Source: Gammaproteobacteria bacterium (GTDB lineage Bacteria; Pseudomonadota; Gammaproteobacteria; Pseudomonadales; Cellvibrionaceae). Taken from it: a stretch of 64,000 bases of DNA. Numbering within the stretch: position 1 is the stretch's first letter; each line of letters starts with the position of its first letter. The stretch is taken from contig SEBU01000005.1 in NCBI GenBank assembly GCA_004173475.1, positions 186,001 through 250,000 on the forward strand, given 5' to 3'. Of the stretch, positions 47,758 to 58,606 are shown piece by piece. The translations under genes were made by a program, and so were the position numbers. The notes under the pieces were generated by a model, which was not told the DNA's origin, made no database searches, and worked only from the letters and a program-made list of their open reading frames with translations.

Positions 47758-49115
47758 TTATCAACCTCCTCATCAGGAAGCTGAAGCACTGCGGCACAAA
47801 ATTGCTGCCCGCGATCTTCGTAGTTCTTAAACATGTCGAAGCTCGCGCAGGCTGGCGACAATAAAACTGCGTCACCAACTTTTGCTTGTTCATGTGCGCT
47901 ATCAACGGCAGATTTTAGAGAATTCGCAAATTCAATTTGCACAACATCTTTTACTGCTTCAGCAATCAGTGGGCCATCACGACCGATCAGGATTAAATGG
48001 CAGTTATTTTTTGCCAGTACGGATTTCAGTTCGGTAAAATCCTGCCCCTTACCGTCACCGCCCGCAATCACGAATAAAGTCGCGGGAGTTCGTGCCAAGC
48101 CACTGATCGCAGCAACGGTGGCTCCAATGTTTGTACCTTTAGAGTCGTTATAAAAATCTACACCACATTTAGTTGCTACGTATTCACAGCGATGATGCAA
48201 TCCACGAAACTGCTTTAAAGTTTCTATCATTGCGCTCATTGGAATACCTGCCGCATCCCCAAGCGCTAATGCAGCCAATGCGTTATCGATATTATGCCTA
48301 CCACTAATTTTTAGATCGCGAGCTGACAGCAGTGGCTTTAAGTTTTTCGCGAGAAATGTTTCATTATTTTCTTCAATTAAACCAAAACTACCAAAATCTG
48401 CTTTGCCGCCAAAATAGGTAGGCTTGGTATTGGCTGCCAATGGGGGATGTGTCAAAACGTCGTTGCGATTCACAACTATGTGCTCAGCACCAAAATACAC
48501 GCGCAATTTCGCCAGTATGTATGCACGCATATCTGCGTACCGATCCAAATGATCGGCACTTATATTTAAAATAGTCGCCACCTTGGCATTGAGTTTAGTG
48601 ACCGTCTCCAACTGAAAACTGGAGAGTTCCATAACGTACAACTCAACATCATCCGCTAATAGTTCAAGTGCTGGCGTACCCAAATTTCCGCCTACGGCAA
48701 CTTTGATTCCCGCCGTCTTCGCCATTTCTCCAACCAATGTTGTAACTGTACTTTTAGCATTGGAGCCGGTGATGGCTACAATCGGAGCCTTGGCATATCG
48801 GACAAATATTTCTATATCGCCGACAACAGGAATGCCTGCATTTTTTGCGGCTGCGATGGCAGGTGTCTCAATCGCGAGGCCGGGACTTAAGATAATTTCA
48901 TCGCAATGCAATAACGTATCTGGATTTAATTCACCTAGCTCCAATTGAATACCAGGAAATTCTGCTTTAATTTTTTCCAGGTTTGGTGGCGATAAACGCG
49001 TATCTAAAAGAACAAATGACTGCTTTTGGCCCATAAGAAAACGCGCCACCGAAAGACCGGTAATGCCGGTTCCGATAACAGCTTTCATACGAGTAGTGGC
49101 AATCATCTGTGTCAC
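47754..49115 (-). CDS. murD: UDP-N-acetylmuramoylalanine--D-glutamate ligase
   Basis: The 453-residue ligase adds D-Glu to UDP-MurNAc-L-Ala. It has [16 protein letters not shown] near the N-terminus, the ATP loop [18 protein letters not shown] (Ala in the position often Gly), [20 protein letters not shown] and [19 protein letters not shown]. The start could also be one of the internal Met at residues 4 or 10. Confidence 0.97.
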   Translation of the reverse strand: MTQMIATTRMKAVIGTGITGLSVARFLMGQKQSFVLLDTRLSPPNLEKIKAEFPGIQLELGELNPDTLLHCDEIILSPGLAIETPAIAAAKNAGIPVVGDIEIFVRYAKAPIVAITGSNAKSTVTTLVGEMAKTAGIKVAVGGNLGTPALELLADDVELYVMELSSFQLETVTKLNAKVATILNISADHLDRYADMRAYILAKLRVYFGAEHIVVNRNDVLTHPPLAANTKPTYFGGKADFGSFGLIEENNETFLAKNLKPLLSARDLKISGRHNIDNALAALALGDAAGIPMSAMIETLKQFRGLHHRCEYVATKCGVDFYNDSKGTNIGATVAAISGLARTPATLFVIAGGDGKGQDFTELKSVLAKNNCHLILIGRDGPLIAEAVKDVVQIEFANSLKSAVDSAHEQAKVGDAVLLSPACASFDMFKNYEDRGQQFCAAVLQLPDEEVDK

Positions 49116-49197
49116 AATATTTTCCTAACCTTCATTTCAGCGATTCGTTAGTCGGCGCGTTTAGCTGAGGAGACCGACCTACAAGTAAATTAATAAA

Positions 49198-50280
49198 TTA
49201 ACGAATTTTTAAAGTTGCCAATCCAATTAGAACGAGCATCAAGGTAATAATCCAAAAGCGCACGATCACACGCGGCTCAGGCCAGCCTTTTAATTCGAAA
49301 TGGTGATGTATAGGTGCCATTCGAAAAATGCGTTTGCCAGTCAACTTAAATGAAGCAACTTGCAAAATTACAGATACAGTTTCAAGAACAAATATTCCGC
49401 CCATGATGAACAACACAATTTCATGGCGAACAATAACGGCTATTACTCCGAGTGCAGCGCCTAATGCCAGCGCGCCTACATCTCCCATAAAAACTGTTGC
49501 CGGATAAGTGTTGAACCATAAAAATCCTAAGCCGGCACCGATCATTGCGCAGCAAAAAACAATAAGCTCACCGGCGCCAGGAATGTACGCAATGTGGAGA
49601 TAGTTAGAAAAATTGGTATTACTCACAATCCAGGAAATTAATGCGAGCGCACCGGCAACCATCACACAAGGCATTATTGCCAAACCGTCTAAACCATCGG
49701 TTAAATTTACGGCGTTACTAGTACCCACAATAACGAAGTAGGTAAATACGATATAAAATAAGCCCAAGTCCAAAGCGACATTTTTAAAGAATGGAATAAA
49801 TAATTGAGTTTCAGCGGGAGTCACCGCCGTCATATATAAAAATACCGCTGCCCCTATACCTGCAACAGATTGCCAAAAATATTTCCAACGTGCAGGTAAA
49901 CCGCGTGAATCCTTTTTTGCCACTTTGCGATAATCATCAACCCAACCTACCGCACCGAAGACTGCGGTCACGATCATTACCACCCATACATAACGATTGC
50001 TTAAATCAGCCCATAACAATGTGCTTGCGAAAATAGCAACGAGGATTAATGCTCCGCCCATGGTGGGCGTGCCTGATTTGGTTAAATGTGTTTGTGGGCC
50101 ATCATTACGAACCGCCTGCCCAATTTTTAATTCGCTTAAACGACGAATAAACCAGGGACCAAATATCAGGGAAATTCCCAGCGCAGTAAGCACACCCAAA
50201 ATCGCGCGCAAGGTCAGGTACTGAAAAACTGCAAAACCATGTACATGTTCTTTTAATTGTTCTGCAAGCCAAAATAACAT
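49198..50280 (-). CDS. mraY: Phospho-N-acetylmuramoyl-pentapeptide transferase MraY
   Basis: The 360-residue polytopic enzyme transfers phospho-MurNAc-pentapeptide to undecaprenyl phosphate, giving lipid I. It has [42 protein letters not shown] and [18 protein letters not shown]. The ATG at 50280 shares its A with the murF stop (TAATG) and gives the normal length; an earlier in-frame ATG at 50304 lies within murF. Confidence 0.98.
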   Translation of the reverse strand: MLFWLAEQLKEHVHGFAVFQYLTLRAILGVLTALGISLIFGPWFIRRLSELKIGQAVRNDGPQTHLTKSGTPTMGGALILVAIFASTLLWADLSNRYVWVVMIVTAVFGAVGWVDDYRKVAKKDSRGLPARWKYFWQSVAGIGAAVFLYMTAVTPAETQLFIPFFKNVALDLGLFYIVFTYFVIVGTSNAVNLTDGLDGLAIMPCVMVAGALALISWIVSNTNFSNYLHIAYIPGAGELIVFCCAMIGAGLGFLWFNTYPATVFMGDVGALALGAALGVIAVIVRHEIVLFIMGGIFVLETVSVILQVASFKLTGKRIFRMAPIHHHFELKGWPEPRVIVRFWIITLMLVLIGLATLKIR

Positions 50281-51659
50281 TAGTGGATGTCCCCAGTTGA
50301 ACAAAGTGCACTCACAACCAAATCCATTTTGGCGCTACGAGAACCTTTGATTAAAATTGTTGTGTTAGATGTGCTTATATTTTTCAGATTTGAAATCAAT
50401 AGATCTCTATCTGTGAAGTGATGCGCTCCATCCTGCTGACCAAAAGCATCACTTGAATATTTGGTAAGGCTACCCAGCGTGAATAAGTGGCTAATATTTT
50501 TTGCTTGTGCATATTCTCCTAGAGTCGAATGAATTTCCTTTTCGTCTTTGCCCAATTCCGCCAAATCTCCCAGCACTAAAATTTGCTGGCCCTCGTAACT
50601 AGCCAATACATCTATAGCAGCACGCACTGAACCCGGGTTTGCGTTGTAACTGTCATCAATAATCAATGCACCGTTCAATCCCACATGGCGACTCATACGA
50701 CCACCTACGGGTGAAAAGTTCTCTAAGCCATTTTTTATTTGCTGAACATTTGCGCCAACTGTATATGCCATAGCAGCAGCCATAAGTGCATTACGTACGC
50801 TGTGATCCCCTAACGCATTAATAACTACGTTTGTTTTTTGATGATCAAGATTGAGATCAAAAGCAATAGAATCATTTCCAGCGCGGACATTAGTTGCGTA
50901 GCAATCTGCCGTGTTATTTTGCAAAGACACACGCAAAATTTTTGAGGTTGTTGCTGCTAAATATTGCGATGAAAAATTATCATCGACATTGATAACCGCC
51001 GTATCAGACTCTGTGAGGCATTGATAAATTTCTCCTTTAGCTTGCGCAACGCCCTCTATTGAACCGAAGCCCGCGATATGTGCAGGCATAACATTATTTA
51101 CCATGGTGACTTGCGGCTTGGCTAAAGAACAAAGATATTTAATTTCGCCGATTGCGCTCGCGCCCATTTCTATGACCGCGTAATCGTGTGTTGCGTCTAG
51201 TTGCAAAAGCGTGAGGGGAACACCAATGTGATTATTCAAATTACCTTTAGTTGCGTGAACACTTCCACACTCGCGCAAGATATCCGCAAGCATGGTTTTT
51301 ACCGTGGTTTTTCCATTACTGCCAGTAACTGCCAGCACTGGCTTTCCGAATGCATTGCGATTCATTGCAGCAATTTGACCCAACGCCAACAAGGTATCTG
51401 TTACGACTAATTGCGGTAGACTTACCTCTGGATTAAATTTTTCTACGACCATAGCGCAAACATTTTTTTCTGCGGCCTGAGCGAGAAAATTATGCGCATC
51501 AAAGTTTTCACCGCGCAGAGCAACAAATAAATCCCCCGCCGCTAGTGTTCGAGTATCAGTATTTACCGTCGAGAACGTTGCGTCTCCATTAAGCAACTCT
51601 GCGTTGAGTGATTCGCGACAATAAGTTGCAACTTGGGATAATGTTAAGGAAGTTATCAT
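50280..51659 (-). CDS. murF: UDP-MurNAc-tripeptide--D-Ala-D-Ala ligase MurF
   Basis: The 459-residue ligase completes the pentapeptide. It has the ATP loop [36 protein letters not shown] and [17 protein letters not shown]. It overlaps murE by 4 nt and mraY by one. Confidence 0.98.
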   Translation of the reverse strand: MITSLTLSQVATYCRESLNAELLNGDATFSTVNTDTRTLAAGDLFVALRGENFDAHNFLAQAAEKNVCAMVVEKFNPEVSLPQLVVTDTLLALGQIAAMNRNAFGKPVLAVTGSNGKTTVKTMLADILRECGSVHATKGNLNNHIGVPLTLLQLDATHDYAVIEMGASAIGEIKYLCSLAKPQVTMVNNVMPAHIAGFGSIEGVAQAKGEIYQCLTESDTAVINVDDNFSSQYLAATTSKILRVSLQNNTADCYATNVRAGNDSIAFDLNLDHQKTNVVINALGDHSVRNALMAAAMAYTVGANVQQIKNGLENFSPVGGRMSRHVGLNGALIIDDSYNANPGSVRAAIDVLASYEGQQILVLGDLAELGKDEKEIHSTLGEYAQAKNISHLFTLGSLTKYSSDAFGQQDGAHHFTDRDLLISNLKNISTSNTTILIKGSRSAKMDLVVSALCSTGDIH

Positions 51660-53251
51660 TGAAGGCCTCCCTGTTCGGTATTATTGGCGGAACGCAAATC
51701 GCGCTTGGCAATTCGGCGCTGCAATGCAAGGCGAGCCTGCTTGGTGTCGCTGAATGAGATGGTTTGGTCAGCAAAAATTTGATAATCCTCGTGCCCTTTA
51801 CCGGCAACTAAAACCAAATCACCGGGCTTCGCTTGTTGCACTGCGAAATCAATTGCTTGCGCTCGGTCTGCAATAACTAAACAACCGTTTGAATTTTTTA
51901 AGCCACGAATAATATCCGCCGCTATAGCTGAGGGTTCTTCTGTACGCGGATTATCATTAGTGATGATCACATAATCACTGTATTTTTCTGCTATTGCGCC
52001 CATTAAAGGTCGCTTGGTTTTATCGCGATCCCCACCGCATCCAAAAACCGTCCATATACGTGCTTGGCTGTGTTCGCGAATTGCGCGCAAACTGGTGTCC
52101 AGCGCGTCCGGTGTATGCGCGTAGTCTACAAATACTTGAACATCCTGATTGCTATCATCAAGCGATACACCTTGCATACGCCCGGGTGCTGCTAATAATT
52201 GCGGAACCAAATTAACAACGGTTTGTAACTTTTCACCACTAATACACAGAGCAGCTACGGCAGACAATAAATTACTGAGATTAAACTTTCCAATAAAAGG
52301 CGAGACTAAATCTGCATCACCCCAGGGCGAATGTATTTTTGCTGTTGCACCAGACGCCGTGAGCTGCAAATCCGATAAGTAGATATTTGCCGAGCTATCG
52401 CTTACCGAAAAACTTATCGCATTTACACCCTTAGGAATTTTTTCTAACAAACTTTTTGCCCATGCATCATCTGCATTAACAATAGCGTGTCTTAAATTCG
52501 GATAATTGAGTAACTGCGTCTTTGCCTTTGCATAGCTGGCAATATCGCCATGAAAATCCAAATGATCTTGCGTAAGGTTAGTAAAAATTGCAGTGTCAAA
52601 TCGCAATGCGGCAACGCGCCCCAAAACCAGACTTATGGAAGACACTTCAATCGCAACAGTTTTAGCTTTTTGAGCAACCAAACTTGCAAGAATTTTTTGC
52701 AAATTTACCGGGTCCGGCGTTGTTAAGCCGGTAGATTGCGCTGCATTAATTTGCTGTGAAATCGGTGCAATAGCATTAGCATCCAAAATACCAAATCCTA
52801 ACGTGCCGACCACACCTGCAGTATATTTTTCATGTTTCGATAAAAGCGCTGCTAATTGAGCGATTAAGAGAGTGCAAGTTGTTTTACCGTTAGTTCCGGT
52901 TACGCCAATCAAACGGCATTCTTGACTTGGATGCGAATAAAAACGTCCTGCAATTTCGCTGGTATGCTGAATTAATTTTTCAATTGCGATAACCGGTATA
53001 TCGCCAATCCAACTTAAACCTCGCCATTGATCGTCGGCCTCGACTAAAATTGCTACAGCACCCGACTCAATTGCTTTTGCAATAAATTGCCGACCATCCA
53101 GTTTCGCACCCACCAAGGCAATGAAAACATCACCTTTTTTAATTGCGCGAGAATCCAGGTTTAAACCACTAACACCAATCTCAGCAGCTCTACCTAAATC
53201 CTGTTCAGGCAGCAGGTCTCGCAGAAGTATGGTTTTATAAAGAGTTGTCAT
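51656..53251 (-). CDS. murE: UDP-MurNAc-L-Ala-D-Glu--meso-diaminopimelate ligase MurE
   Basis: The 531-residue ligase has the ATP loop GVTGTNGKTTCTLLIAQ and the DNPR motif (NDNPRTEEP), which selects meso-diaminopimelate over lysine, so the peptidoglycan should be the usual A1gamma type. It overlaps ftsI and murF by 4 nt on each side, consistent with strict coupling. It is slightly longer than usual because of short insertions. Confidence 0.98.
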   Translation of the reverse strand: MTTLYKTILLRDLLPEQDLGRAAEIGVSGLNLDSRAIKKGDVFIALVGAKLDGRQFIAKAIESGAVAILVEADDQWRGLSWIGDIPVIAIEKLIQHTSEIAGRFYSHPSQECRLIGVTGTNGKTTCTLLIAQLAALLSKHEKYTAGVVGTLGFGILDANAIAPISQQINAAQSTGLTTPDPVNLQKILASLVAQKAKTVAIEVSSISLVLGRVAALRFDTAIFTNLTQDHLDFHGDIASYAKAKTQLLNYPNLRHAIVNADDAWAKSLLEKIPKGVNAISFSVSDSSANIYLSDLQLTASGATAKIHSPWGDADLVSPFIGKFNLSNLLSAVAALCISGEKLQTVVNLVPQLLAAPGRMQGVSLDDSNQDVQVFVDYAHTPDALDTSLRAIREHSQARIWTVFGCGGDRDKTKRPLMGAIAEKYSDYVIITNDNPRTEEPSAIAADIIRGLKNSNGCLVIADRAQAIDFAVQQAKPGDLVLVAGKGHEDYQIFADQTISFSDTKQARLALQRRIAKRDLRSANNTEQGGLQ

Positions 53252-55131
53252 TGCGGCGACACCTCTTGCGTGTTCAACGCTTTTTGTGCAGCTTCTTCCT
53301 GGACTTTTAATTTTGCTGCTGCTTTATCGGCGGCGATTTTTGCAGTTCTTGCAGTAAAAGCTTTTACTTCTTCTACTTGTTCGATAGTTGCATCCGGCGG
53401 AACTTGTAACATCCGCAATGCGTCTTCGGTCACTTTGGAAAATGCGGGAGCTGCAACCATACCGCCATTTGCGGTTGTGCCCGCGCCCTGGGGTTCGTCG
53501 ATAACAACCATAGTAACAATGCGAGGGTTATCTACAGGCGCCATACCGGCAAAGGAGGAAACTTGTTTTCCGGTGTAGCGTCCGCCCACTGATTTAAATG
53601 CAGTTCCGGTTTTACCTGCAACAGTATAGGAAATGGTACGAGCACGCTTGCCGGTACCCTCTGCCGCAACAACGCGTTGCAACATCGTTTTTACCTGTTC
53701 GGTATATTTTTTATCAACTACGCGTTTACCCTCAGGAACTGCATCCACTTTCAATAATGAAATTTGTTTTTTAACTCCTCCCGCAGCAATTACGGCGTAG
53801 GCCTGAACTGCTTGTAATACCGTGGTGTGAAGTGCATAACCATAGGAAACGTTCGCGCGCTCAATTAACTGCAACGGCTTTAGCTTTGGGACAAAACCAG
53901 TAGCTTCACCTGGAAACCCAGTTCCAATTTGCTGACCAACCCCAAGACGAGAATACATATTGCCCATGGTGTTCGGATCAAGCTGCAAAGCAATTTTAGT
54001 CATGCCGACATTACTCGATGTTGCAATAATCATCGCCAGATCAATAACGCCTTCGTTGGAGTGATCACGAATAGTTTTATTGGCAACTTGCATGTATCCC
54101 GGGCTGGTATCAATCACATCTGTCGGCTTAAATTTTCCAGTCTCTAGTGCCGCTAAAATTCCTAGCGGTTTAAACGTAGAGCCAGGTTCATACATATCGG
54201 TAATTGCGCGATTACGTAACCCAGCGCCACGTGCGTGAGATCGATCATTCGGGTTGTACGATGGATAATTGTTCATCGCCAAAACCTCACCGGTTTCTAC
54301 ATCTAGAATCACTAGAGAACCTGCGATGCCACCGCTCTCTTCAACTGCTTTTTTTAATTCGCGATGCGCGAGATATTGCAAACGTAGATCAATACTGAGG
54401 GTTAAATTTTGCCCCGAACGAGCAGCCTTAATTAACTGCAATTCTTTTACTGTACGGCCTTTCAAATCTTTTAATACGCGTTTGGATCCATTCTCACCTG
54501 TTAGCCAGAGATCGTAAGCCATCTCCATACCTTCCTGACCGCGATCATCTACGTCGGTCATGCCAACAATATGAGACGCAACATCGGCCGCCGGATAATA
54601 ACGGTGGTATTCGGTTTGATTGTTCACACCGGGAATATCGAGAGCCATAATTTTTTGTGCAGCGTCGGGTGACATTTGCCGCTGCAAATACATGAACTCT
54701 TTATTTGCGTAACGATTCAAACGCGCGACCATATCTGCTTTATTAATACCCAGAGCTTGCGCTAACTCGGCGAATCGTTGCGGTGATTGCAACAAAACTT
54801 TTGGATTGGCCCAGATAGTTGCGACCGGTGTGCTCACCGCCAAAGGTGCGCCGTTTCGATCAGTAATTACACCGCGATAAGCAGGAATCGTTTCTGTGCG
54901 CAAAGTGCGCGCTTCACCCTGGTCTTGCAAAAACTCAAAACCTTTATCGGTATTCGGTAGCACTTGCAGGCTTGCCACATGACCGATCAATACCAATAAC
55001 AAAATGCCCATCACCACAACCACACAATAAAAACGCCAACGCGCAACCTTTAGGGGGCCGCGCGGTTGCGATGATGATTTATTTCGCTGTGACTGGACTG
55101 AAGGAAAAAAAATGGATGGGATCTTAATCAT
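53248..55131 (-). CDS. ftsI: Septal peptidoglycan transpeptidase FtsI (PBP3)
   Basis: The 627-residue class B penicillin-binding protein has one N-terminal membrane helix (FYCVVVVMGILLLVLIGHVA), the pedestal domain, and a transpeptidase domain with SxxK (GSTFKPLG), SxN (SSNVG) and KTGT (AGKTGTAFK). A C-terminal tail of about 40 residues rich in Ala and Lys is longer than in E. coli. It overlaps ftsL by 8 nt. Confidence 0.97.
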   Translation of the reverse strand: MIKIPSIFFPSVQSQRNKSSSQPRGPLKVARWRFYCVVVVMGILLLVLIGHVASLQVLPNTDKGFEFLQDQGEARTLRTETIPAYRGVITDRNGAPLAVSTPVATIWANPKVLLQSPQRFAELAQALGINKADMVARLNRYANKEFMYLQRQMSPDAAQKIMALDIPGVNNQTEYHRYYPAADVASHIVGMTDVDDRGQEGMEMAYDLWLTGENGSKRVLKDLKGRTVKELQLIKAARSGQNLTLSIDLRLQYLAHRELKKAVEESGGIAGSLVILDVETGEVLAMNNYPSYNPNDRSHARGAGLRNRAITDMYEPGSTFKPLGILAALETGKFKPTDVIDTSPGYMQVANKTIRDHSNEGVIDLAMIIATSSNVGMTKIALQLDPNTMGNMYSRLGVGQQIGTGFPGEATGFVPKLKPLQLIERANVSYGYALHTTVLQAVQAYAVIAAGGVKKQISLLKVDAVPEGKRVVDKKYTEQVKTMLQRVVAAEGTGKRARTISYTVAGKTGTAFKSVGGRYTGKQVSSFAGMAPVDNPRIVTMVVIDEPQGAGTTANGGMVAAPAFSKVTEDALRMLQVPPDATIEQVEEVKAFTARTAKIAADKAAAKLKVQEEAAQKALNTQEVSPQ

Positions 55132-55435
55132 CGCTCGGCACCATCACTACATGTTCCGTTGTAGGTGCGATCATGTTGAGCTCTTTATTCGCAATATATT
55201 CAACGCGGCTGTACGCTGCCCACGTACTTTCTTCGAGAAGATATTGACCCCATTCGACTTGCAAATGTGAGGCCTCACGACGAAGGGTTTCCAGTTGATT
55301 TACATCGCGACGAACTTGCTGCGTAAAAGCGACAACCGCCAAGGCGGAAGCGATAACCGAAATCCAGAGACACGCCATCAGCAATAGCGCCCAGGGCGCT
55401 ATGCGTTTTGGTGCTCTGGATTTAAATAGGGTCAT
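55124..55435 (-). CDS. ftsL: Cell division protein FtsL
   Basis: The 103-residue bitopic protein has a membrane helix at about residues 15-37 (ALLLMACLWISVIASALAVV) and a short periplasmic coiled coil (LETLRREASHLQVEWGQYLL), with ENxx-like WAAYSRVEYIANKELNM at the end. It forms a complex with FtsB and FtsQ. The position between rsmH and ftsI fixes the identity. Confidence 0.95.
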   Translation of the reverse strand: MTLFKSRAPKRIAPWALLLMACLWISVIASALAVVAFTQQVRRDVNQLETLRREASHLQVEWGQYLLEESTWAAYSRVEYIANKELNMIAPTTEHVVMVPSDD

Positions 55436-55486
55436 GGTGCTCCCAGATCTTTTTCGGTTGTTTGTTTGAGTTTTAAATTATTTACT

Positions 55487-56419
55487 TCAAGAAATTTTTT
55501 CAGCAATTCTCATGACTGCACTGCGTGAGCGAATATTTACATTTACTTCTTCATCGCCTGCTTTAATCGCTTTACCACACGAGCGCATGCGCTTATTAAG
55601 TTGCTCTTCGCGAATCGGCAAGCCTCGAGGGACGGGATCACCTAATTCCTGACGTCGAATAAATCGTTTTACTGCACGATCTTCCAGCGAATGAAAACTA
55701 ATCACGACCAAACGGCCACCAACTGCCAATACTTCTAATGCCTGCGCCAATACCGCATCCAGATCCGCAAGCTCGTTATTCACATAAATTCGAATTGCTT
55801 GAAAAGCTCTAGTAGCTGGATGCTTTCCTTTTTCCCACGCGGGATTAGCTTCCTTAATAACTTCAGCTAAATGCTTTGTGCGTGAAAAAGGTCTGATCTG
55901 GCGCTCTGCAACAACCGCCCTGGCCATACGCTTAGCAAAGCGCTCTTCACCAAACTCTTTAAGCACATAAGCGATGTCTTCTTCCGCTGCGGTATTCACC
56001 CACTCAGCCGCGCTCTGGCCACGTGTTTGATCCATACGCATATCCAAAGGGCCATCATGCTGAAAACTGAACCCACGTTCTGCTTCATCGAGCTGGGGCG
56101 ACGAAACCCCCAGGTCGAGCAATACACCACTCACCTTACCTGTCATACCGCGATCAGCTATCAAGTCAGCCAAGTCAGCAAATGATCCATGGGCAATTTC
56201 GAATCTGGAATCTTGTGCGAACCGTGACTTCGCCGCCTCAATCGCGGCTACATCTTTATCAATTCCCAGCAAACGGCCCGAGGGCGATAAACGCTCTAGC
56301 GCCAGGGCGCTGTGCCCTCCGCGGCCAAAAGTACCGTCTACATAAAAGCCATCCGGATCACTTACCAGCGCGTCGACCGCTTCATGAAGAAGCACGGTGA
56401 TATGTTGAAGTTGAGTCAC
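55487..56419 (-). CDS. rsmH: 16S rRNA (cytosine-1402-N4) methyltransferase RsmH (MraW)
   Basis: The 310-residue SAM-dependent enzyme methylates C1402 of 16S rRNA. It has [53 protein letters not shown] and [16 protein letters not shown]. It is the second gene of the cluster, 9 nt after mraZ. Confidence 0.98.
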   Translation of the reverse strand: MTQLQHITVLLHEAVDALVSDPDGFYVDGTFGRGGHSALALERLSPSGRLLGIDKDVAAIEAAKSRFAQDSRFEIAHGSFADLADLIADRGMTGKVSGVLLDLGVSSPQLDEAERGFSFQHDGPLDMRMDQTRGQSAAEWVNTAAEEDIAYVLKEFGEERFAKRMARAVVAERQIRPFSRTKHLAEVIKEANPAWEKGKHPATRAFQAIRIYVNNELADLDAVLAQALEVLAVGGRLVVISFHSLEDRAVKRFIRRQELGDPVPRGLPIREEQLNKRMRSCGKAIKAGDEEVNVNIRSRSAVMRIAEKIS

Positions 56420-56428
56420 GAGCAGCTC

Positions 56429-56869
56429 CTACAGCGAAAGCGATTGCATTTCGCTGGGAATGTCGTCATCAACAGGTTCATCCAACAACGCCAGCCAACT
56501 CTCCTCACTCCACAGCTCCAGCTTTTTACCTTGACCGACCAACATCATTTTTTTATCAATTTTTGCGTATTCACGCAGAGTAGGCGGCACGAGCACACGT
56601 CCGTTGGAATCGATGTCCAACGTGGTGGCATAGCCAATCAAAATGCGCTTGGTGCGTTGGGATACTTTGTTAAAGCTGGGAAGCGCTTCTATCTGCGGCA
56701 ATAATTCAAGCCATTCAGGCTCGGGATACACCAATAAGCAGCGATCTTGCGTATGTGCAGTAATCACCAGCCGCCCGCCACACAACGCCACCAACTCCTC
56801 GCGGATGCGAGTCGGTATCGCCATGCGACCCTTGGGATCCATGCTGATGGAGTTACTACCTGTGAACAC
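56429..56869 (-). CDS. mraZ: Transcriptional regulator MraZ
   Basis: The 146-residue protein is built of two AbrB-like SpoVT domains ([20 protein letters not shown] and [19 protein letters not shown], both with the DxxGR motif). It represses the dcw operon by binding the repeats in front of it. The start is GTG at 56869. The ring-forming protein autoregulates in other bacteria, and the matching boxes are present here. Confidence 0.97.
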   Translation of the reverse strand: MFTGSNSISMDPKGRMAIPTRIREELVALCGGRLVITAHTQDRCLLVYPEPEWLELLPQIEALPSFNKVSQRTKRILIGYATTLDIDSNGRVLVPPTLREYAKIDKKMMLVGQGKKLELWSEESWLALLDEPVDDDIPSEMQSLSL

Positions 56870-56914
56870 GCTTCACCACTTTTTTGATCTTGCTGTCGTT
56901 ATTAGAGGATATTT

Positions 56915-56949
56915 TCCACAAAACACCACTAAAACCCACTTTTTGCCAC
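56915..56949 (-). promoter_or_regulatory. MraZ operator, four direct GTGGN boxes at 10-bp period
   Basis: On the minus strand GTGGC, GTGGG, GTGGT and GTGGA each follow at exactly 10 bp with A/T-rich 5-nt spacers. This is the form of known MraZ binding sites (three or more TGGG-type repeats at 10-bp spacing). It covers the predicted transcription start and early leader of mraZ. Confidence 0.85.
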
Positions 56950-56956
56950 ATTGCAC

Positions 56957-56984
56957 ACTATAAATCGGGACGACCCAAAGTCAA
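56957..56984 (-). promoter_or_regulatory. Sigma-70 promoter of the dcw cluster
   Basis: TTGACT (-35) and TATAGT (-10) on the minus strand are separated by 16 nt, placing the start near 56950, at the first MraZ box. It should drive mraZ and the coupled genes behind it. Confidence 0.75.
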
Positions 56985-57417
56985 GCAACTAAACGGAAAA
57001 AGGCACATAAAATCTCACTAAAATGCGCGATGTAGAAGGTATCTGCAGGGAACTGACGGGAAACTGAATGGAGAAAAGTGGAATTTTATAAACAAAATCA
57101 GAAGAATAGAAAGCATACTTAATGTATTACTTTAAGTACGGGATTATTTCGCATTAAGATAGATAGGATTTAGAAGGAAGTGGTCTATAACTGCAGGAGC
57201 GCCATTGGAAATTTGGCCGAATTGGACAAGTTAGGCTTCGCAAAGGTTAAAGCCTAAATTTAGATCTGACAAGCTCCGTGTCTAGAGTAGCGCACTCTAT
57301 CATTCACTCGTACCGGAACATTTGTCGCCGCACTTTGATTCAGGAAATCCTAAAAAATGAAATAAGATGCGAAATCTAAGACAAGCTCTAAAACACGCAA
57401 AAATTAGGAATTCGTCA
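56985..57417. other. Divergent intergenic region without recognised gene
   Basis: No open frame with coding character is visible. The only structure I see is TTAGGCTT (57231-57238) facing AAGCCTAA (57250-57257), an 8-bp perfect dyad. The region is AT-rich and presumably holds the promoter of the following gene. Confidence 0.4.
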
Positions 57418-58029
57418 ATGAGCAGAGCAATTAAATCATTTCAAGCGCTATTGATGACCTTGTTAGTTATTACGAATGTGCATGCACAACACTCAATATC
57501 GTTTGAATCTGGAGTCTACGAAAATTTATTTTTAGCTGTTAGCAAAGATGAAAATATCTTGGGATATTATCGAGAGCGACAGGGTGAAGATATTGTCAAA
57601 TCTTGTACTTTTTCTTTTAAAGGAGAAGCAAAACATAGCACGGCAAAAATCATTGTAAGCGGAGAGAAATCATTCCCAGGAAAAATAATAGCAGGAACCG
57701 ACGAAGTTAATCTACAAATCGAAAAAGGCCGAGAGCTCCCTGGTTGTGGCGCAGTGTTAATTCCAGAAATAGCTAACGGAATAAATTTCGATCTAATTAC
57801 GAAAGCACCTTGGAGCGATCTTAAAATTATCACCAGTGAAAAGTCTTATTTTCACTCCGAACCAAAAACGGATAAGCAAATGAAAGGATATCTGGTTAAA
57901 GGTGATGTAGTCGGCGTGGTTGCAATTCAAAACGATTGGATGCAGGTCGATTATTATTCGAATAACGGAAAAATGACTCGTGGCTGGATTAATAGTCATG
58001 AAACAGCGAGCCTTCAATCCATCAACTAA
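57418..58029 (+). CDS. Secreted protein with C-terminal SH3-like domain
   Basis: The 203-residue protein has a signal peptide (MSRAIKSFQALLMTLLVITN, cleavage probably after VHA), a central domain of about 120 residues that I do not recognise, and a C-terminal bacterial SH3-like domain (HSEPKTDKQMKGYLVKGDVV, QVDYYSNNGKMTRGWINSHE). Such SH3 domains bind peptidoglycan or metals in periplasmic proteins. The start at 57418 has AGGA upstream; a longer frame is not supported. It interrupts the usual mraZ-rnpB neighbourhood. Confidence 0.75.
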   Translation: MSRAIKSFQALLMTLLVITNVHAQHSISFESGVYENLFLAVSKDENILGYYRERQGEDIVKSCTFSFKGEAKHSTAKIIVSGEKSFPGKIIAGTDEVNLQIEKGRELPGCGAVLIPEIANGINFDLITKAPWSDLKIITSEKSYFHSEPKTDKQMKGYLVKGDVVGVVAIQNDWMQVDYYSNNGKMTRGWINSHETASLQSIN

Positions 58030-58606
58030 TGCAAAAGCTGGTATTTAACCCAAGCAAGACTCAGCTCAGTTTTCACTACAGGCGGAGTCAACCACTAAGC
58101 TATATCTTCGAGCAAAAATCGCCATTATCCTGAAGAAGTCGCAACAGAATATGCCAAGCTTTAAGCACGTGTGAAAATCACACCGATTTATTTTTTTTAC
58201 TTGGTAATAGCAGCTGTAATTGTCTACGAGACGGCCTAAGGCGAAATCACCTACAACTCGAAATTCTCCTCCCTCGTTTAATGGGTTCTGAAGTGTTCCA
58301 CCTGAGGTTAAGGCAAGCGGCAAAGAAAACTTGCATGGCGTTATTTTCCTATAAAAAGCGACAATAACAGTTCAATTTTCGATTTCTTTAAACAAATCCT
58401 GCGAATTTTTTTACCAACTCCTCACCTACTCACCCTATGGTTCGACCGTTTCAGTGGTTAGCTATAGGGCCTCTGGAATATTCCCAACGATATTTTAAAA
58501 ATAAATAAAGAAGGCTTCGGCAGACATAAATATCCACATGACTAGCGGTGCTCGGTATCCGCGAGAACAACTTATCTTTGATGTCACATCTGAGAGGAAC
58601 AAACCA
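58030..58606. other. Intergenic region without recognised gene
   Basis: I see no convincing gene in this stretch of nearly 600 bp. A minus-strand frame at 58066-58323 lacks a ribosome-binding site and any known domain. Confidence 0.4.

Noticed and set aside
58066-58323. Minus-strand frame of 85 codons between the SH3-like and GH genes
   Set aside because: No ribosome-binding site, no recognisable domain and odd composition; probably chance or a decayed remnant.
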